Shown in pieces: positions 5,782 through 8,345 of a stretch of 8,345 bases of DNA. Location: assembly GCA_946537585.1 (NCBI GenBank), contig CAMNFX010000050.1, positions 1 through 8,345 on the forward strand. The letters run 5' to 3'. The notes beneath the pieces are model-generated. The model worked only from the letters and a program-made list of their open reading frames with translations, was not told the origin of the DNA and did no database searches. This DNA comes from an uncultured Lachnospiraceae bacterium (GTDB taxonomy: Bacteria; Bacillota; Clostridia; Lachnospirales; Lachnospiraceae). The translations under genes and the position numbers were made by a program. Positions within the stretch are counted from its first letter, which is position 1. Each line of letters begins with the position of its first letter.

Positions 5782-7748
5782 GTATAAACGATAATACAAA
5801 CGAAGATGAAATATTTACGGAGGTGCGGCGCAGCAGACGAAGAAGCGCCGCACGTCCGCGTCATACAGGAAACTCCGGCACCGCGGCAGGGGAACGTACA
5901 GAGAGCCGTTATACGGATGAGGTGTATCAGAATCGAAGAGCAGCTGCCGGAAACCATGCCGGAAGCGGGCCGGTCATGACGGAGGAAACGCTGATCCGTC
6001 ACACAGAAACAGCCGGGGGATATGAAGAAAGGGTCCGCAACATGACCGAACGGACGGATCCTTCACACACAAATACCCGCCGGTATGAAACACAAAGAAA
6101 CGAGCGTCCGGTACAGCGGCATGAAAACGGGCGTCCGGCACACGCGAATGAAAGCGTGCGGCGGGAAACGCCGAAAAAAAAGCACCCGTTTAGGATCATC
6201 CTGATCGGACTTTTGCTGCTCCTTCTTTCCGGAGCGGCCTATGCCGGATGGCGGATCTTCGGCGGTGCCGCGCATACGGCACAGCCCGGCTACTATACCG
6301 TGGCAGTCTTCGGCGTGGATTCACGAAACGGCAGCGTCGGAAAGGAAGTGCTTTCCGATGTCAATGTCCTTGCGCGCTTTAATATGGAGACGGGAGAGAT
6401 CCGTCTTGTATCACTGTACCGGGACACCTACAGCCAGATCAGTGAGGATGGAACCTTCCATAAGCTGAACGAGGCCTATTTCCGCGGAGGACCGGAACAG
6501 GCTGTCTGGGCCGTAGAGCACAACACGGATGTGAAGGTGGATGATTACGCAACCTTTAACTGGAAGGCGATCGCGGATGCCATCAACATCCTGGGCGGAA
6601 TCGATATCGAGATCAGTGACTCGGAGTTTCGCTATATCAATGCGTATATCACGGAAACCGTCAACAGCACCGGCGTCGGATCCTATCAGCTCGAGCATGC
6701 CGGCATGAATCATCTCGACGGCGTTCAGGCAGTGGCCTATGCGAGGCTGCGCCTGATGGATACGGATTTCAACCGCACGGAGCGTCAGAGGAAGGTCGTA
6801 AAGCTTGCCTTCGAGAAGGCAAAGGCTGCGGATTTCCTGACCCTCAACAACATCCTTGTAACGGTGATGCCGCAGATCTCCACCTCAGTCACGGTGGATG
6901 ATATGCTGCCCTTTGCCCGCAACATTTATCATTTCTATATCGGAGAGACTGCAGGCTTCCCCTTTGATCTCGACATGCAGGATGTCGGAAAGCTGGACTG
7001 CGTCATCCCGGTGACGCTTGAAAGCAACGCCCGCGCGCTGCATGAATTCCTGTATCCCGATAAGGCCTATGAGCCAAGCGAGCTCTTAAAGCAGATCAGC
7101 GAGCGGATCATCAGCGACACCGGCCTTGGCGGAAACGGCAGCACGGAGGTCAGAACCGATAAGCCTTCATCCGGCGGCGGACAGTCATCCGGAAGTCAGG
7201 CGGCTCCGGCTGAGACTGCGCCGGCAGAGACCGGGGAGAGCGTCTCCACGGAAGAGACCTCTGAAACGGAAACAGAGGAGAGCACGGAAGAGACCGGGGA
7301 AACAGATGAAAACGGAAATCCCGTCAGCGAGAGCTCAGAAGGAGAAACGGAAGAAACAAAAGAAGATGTTGTCGTGAGCCCTGCGATCACGAATGTGACG
7401 CCGGAGCTGATCAGTGCTCCGGAAGGAAACGGTCCGGGTGTTACCGGCGGCAGCGGCTCGAGCATCGATGATGCGGTCATAGTCTCCCCGGCATCCGGAC
7501 AGAGCCAGGGACCGGGTCCCGGAGGCAGCTCCGGAGCAGTTCCCACCGCAGCGGCAGGTCCCGGCGGCGGCAGTGCCAACGTCTATGAACAGGACAGCCC
7601 GGGCGCAGTCAGCGAAGGTCCCGGTGTGACAGCGGCAGAGGATGAAACAGCCGCAGGACCGGGTCCCGCGGACAATGCCGGAGACGGGGATTCCTCCGGA
7701 GATGCCGGAGCTTCGGAAGCAGCAGAACAGGAAGCAGCCGGAGAATAA
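5778..7748 (+). CDS. LCP-family (LytR-CpsA-Psr) cell-wall glycopolymer transferase
   Basis: A 656-residue membrane protein. Residues 1-135 are a cytoplasmic, Arg- and polar-rich, probably disordered segment. Residues 138-158 are a single membrane helix after KKKHP. The LCP domain covers about 172-385. Its conserved polar residues are visible: FGVDSR (178-183), SDVNVL (193-198), SLYRDTY (212-218), HKLNEAY (228-234), and YARLR (321-325) followed by D.DFNRTERQRKV (328-340). LCP enzymes transfer lipid-linked glycopolymers such as teichoic acids or capsule onto peptidoglycan, outside the membrane. The charged residues that bind the pyrophosphate are present, so activity is expected. Residues 386-450 may be a small extra fold. 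Residues 451-656 are a long acidic, Glu/Thr/Ser- and Gly/Pro-rich tail without sorting signal or second membrane helix. It is the last gene of the operon, with no terminator seen after it. Family is certain; the polymer is unknown. Confidence 0.92.
   Translation: MSINDNTNEDEIFTEVRRSRRRSAARPRHTGNSGTAAGERTESRYTDEVYQNRRAAAGNHAGSGPVMTEETLIRHTETAGGYEERVRNMTERTDPSHTNTRRYETQRNERPVQRHENGRPAHANESVRRETPKKKHPFRIILIGLLLLLLSGAAYAGWRIFGGAAHTAQPGYYTVAVFGVDSRNGSVGKEVLSDVNVLARFNMETGEIRLVSLYRDTYSQISEDGTFHKLNEAYFRGGPEQAVWAVEHNTDVKVDDYATFNWKAIADAINILGGIDIEISDSEFRYINAYITETVNSTGVGSYQLEHAGMNHLDGVQAVAYARLRLMDTDFNRTERQRKVVKLAFEKAKAADFLTLNNILVTVMPQISTSVTVDDMLPFARNIYHFYIGETAGFPFDLDMQDVGKLDCVIPVTLESNARALHEFLYPDKAYEPSELLKQISERIISDTGLGGNGSTEVRTDKPSSGGGQSSGSQAAPAETAPAETGESVSTEETSETETEESTEETGETDENGNPVSESSEGETEETKEDVVVSPAITNVTPELISAPEGNGPGVTGGSGSSIDDAVIVSPASGQSQGPGPGGSSGAVPTAAAGPGGGSANVYEQDSPGAVSEGPGVTAAEDETAAGPGPADNAGDGDSSGDAGASEAAEQEAAGE
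7230..7367 (+). repeat. Acidic Glu/Thr/Ser low-complexity tract in the LCP tail
   Basis: Residues 485-530 of the LCP protein are mostly Glu, Thr and Ser with almost no positive charge (for example TEETSETETEESTEET). The DNA shows irregular repeats of GAAACGGA and GAAGAGACC type, suggesting growth by slippage or short duplications. It is expected to be unfolded and outside the membrane. Confidence 0.6.
7422..7667 (+). repeat. Degenerate GPG repeats in the LCP tail
   Basis: Residues 549-630 contain five scattered GPG-centred clusters: NGPGVTGG, QGPGPGG, AGPGGG, EGPGVTA and AGPGPA. They are encoded by variants of GGTCCCGG or GGACCGGG. Copies are short and unevenly spaced, so this is a low-complexity linker rather than a domain repeat. 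Confidence 0.55.
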
Positions 7749-7775
7749 GGCTGTCTGTGCAAGCAGAAGGATTTG

Positions 7776-7784
7776 TGTTATACT
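7776..7784 (+). promoter_or_regulatory. Extended -10 promoter for the DUF6465-like gene
   Basis: TGTTATACT has the TGn extension plus a 5-of-6 match to TATAAT, 75 nt before the start codon and downstream of the LCP stop. The 17-nt-spaced upstream hexamer (7756-7761, TGTGCA) matches TTGACA at 3 of 6. It has the same type of extended -10 as the operon promoter at 104-112. It suggests separate transcription of the last gene. Confidence 0.6.
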
Positions 7785-7847
7785 GGCAGCAGGCGAAATA
7801 AATATCACGGCCCCGGCGGCTGTTTTGAAGCAAGAAGTTACTGATGC

Positions 7848-7853
7848 AGGAGG
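7848..7853 (+). promoter_or_regulatory. Ribosome binding site of the DUF6465-like gene
   Basis: AGGAGG lies 6 nt before ATG 7860, a near-ideal site that fixes the start. Confidence 0.8.
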
Positions 7854-7859
7854 TATGAT

Positions 7860-8336
7860 ATGGCGAAGAAACAGGATGATCTGATGAGCACCCTTCTGGA
7901 AACAGGCATGAAGCAGCTTTCCAAAAAGCTGGAAAAGGAAGTAAAGAACAAGGTCAGTCAGGCTGTGAAGGACGCAGTGAGTTCTTCTGCGAAGTCCGAT
8001 AAGACAGATACAAAGAAGAAGGAGTCGAAGACCAGTACATCGTCCAAGAAAAAGACCTCTTCCTCGAGCGGCAAGACTGCTGCAAAGGCTTCTTCCGCAA
8101 AAGCCTCTGCATCCAAGACACAGGGAACACTGTCCAAGGCGCTGAAGCCGAAGGTGATCTATGAGCTCGGAGCAAAGAAATATACCGCTGAAGAGCTGAT
8201 CAAGCTGGCGGAAAAGGATGCCGTCAAGCAGGCGGAAGGTACCATCAAGAAACTCGAGATCCGCGTCAACACCGACAAGGATACGGTCTACTACCTGGTC
8301 AACGACGGCCGCAAAAAATATGAACTGCTCAGCTGA
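7860..8336 (+). CDS. DUF6465-like protein with Lys/Ser/Ala-rich linker
   Basis: A 158-residue cytoplasmic protein without signal peptide or membrane helix. Residues 1-40 are charged and likely helical (LETGMKQLSKKLEKEVKNKV), possibly a coiled coil. Residues 41-95 are almost only Lys, Ser, Ala and Thr, strongly basic and similar in composition to histone H1 tails. Residues 97-157 form a small conserved-looking domain (KVIYELGAKKYTAEELIKLA, then KKLEIRVNTDKDTVYYLVND). This resembles DUF6465, a family of unknown function that I recall from Lachnospiraceae. The basic linker suggests binding to nucleic acid or another polyanion, but this is inference. It has its own promoter and a strong ribosome binding site, so it is probably not strictly part of the preceding operon. 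Gene real: high confidence; family moderate; function unknown. Confidence 0.8.
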   Translation: MAKKQDDLMSTLLETGMKQLSKKLEKEVKNKVSQAVKDAVSSSAKSDKTDTKKKESKTSTSSKKKTSSSSGKTAAKASSAKASASKTQGTLSKALKPKVIYELGAKKYTAEELIKLAEKDAVKQAEGTIKKLEIRVNTDKDTVYYLVNDGRKKYELLS

Positions 8337-8345
8337 AAGCATAAT

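Noticed and set aside
7808..7827. Terminator or attenuator in the leader of the last gene (CGGCCCCGGCGGCTGTTTT)
   Set aside because: Only 3-4 bp can pair and the T-run is four bases, too weak for an intrinsic terminator.
7335..8342. A 335-residue open frame on the minus strand across the LCP tail and the DUF6465-like gene
   Set aside because: It runs antisense to two well-supported genes and the promoter between them. Its translation is Cys-, Leu-, Arg- and Ser-rich with no recognisable domain. Low-complexity sense codons (GAR, GCN, AAR, TCN) leave few antisense stops, so its length is expected.
1..8345. tRNA, rRNA, CRISPR, insertion sequence, or toxin-antitoxin or phage-defence genes
   Set aside because: I looked for cloverleaf ends, spaced direct repeats, transposase motifs and terminal inverted repeats and found none. 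All genes belong to envelope, metabolic or unknown families.

Overview
The window looks like chromosomal DNA from a Gram-positive member of the Clostridia, most likely Lachnospiraceae. The clues are strong purine-rich ribosome binding sites, moderate GC (about mid-50s percent by eye), a secreted protein with repeats of a kind common in that family, a DUF6465-like protein (a family I associate with Lachnospiraceae), and several envelope proteins suited to a monoderm cell. The taxonomic placement is inference. All seven genes are on the + strand. I see no RNA gene, CRISPR array, insertion sequence or phage gene.

Layout: bases 1-155 are an AT-rich intergenic region. It carries an extended -10 promoter (TGCTATAAT), a short palindrome over the -35 position, and a hairpin at the expected 5' end of the transcript. 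Six genes follow in tight succession. They are a secreted repeat protein with a C-terminal membrane anchor (156-1727), a CoA-type Nudix hydrolase (1742-2359), an ABC exporter half-transporter (2418-4163), a PrsW-type intramembrane protease (4183-4872), a secreted transglutaminase-like protein (4888-5781), and an LCP (LytR-CpsA-Psr) glycopolymer transferase (5778-7748). Gaps are 14, 58, 19 and 15 nt, and the last pair overlaps by 4 nt (ATGA). No terminator is visible between them, so they probably form one operon. After a 111-nt gap with its own extended -10 promoter comes a small Lys/Ser/Ala-rich DUF6465-like protein (7860-8336).

How the genes may work together: five of the six operon genes encode membrane or exported proteins. 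LCP enzymes attach glycopolymers to peptidoglycan. Transglutaminase-like enzymes act on or cross-link proteins outside the cell. Type IV-like ABC exporters flip lipids or export drugs or peptides. PrsW proteases cut membrane proteins such as anti-sigma factors. The repeat protein projects from the membrane into the wall. A surface-assembly or envelope-maintenance module is therefore plausible, but nothing in the sequence proves the genes act together. Each protein belongs to a known family. The novelty, if any, lies in the combination and in architectural details: the LCP tail, the HERN motif of the transglutaminase, and the promoter structure.
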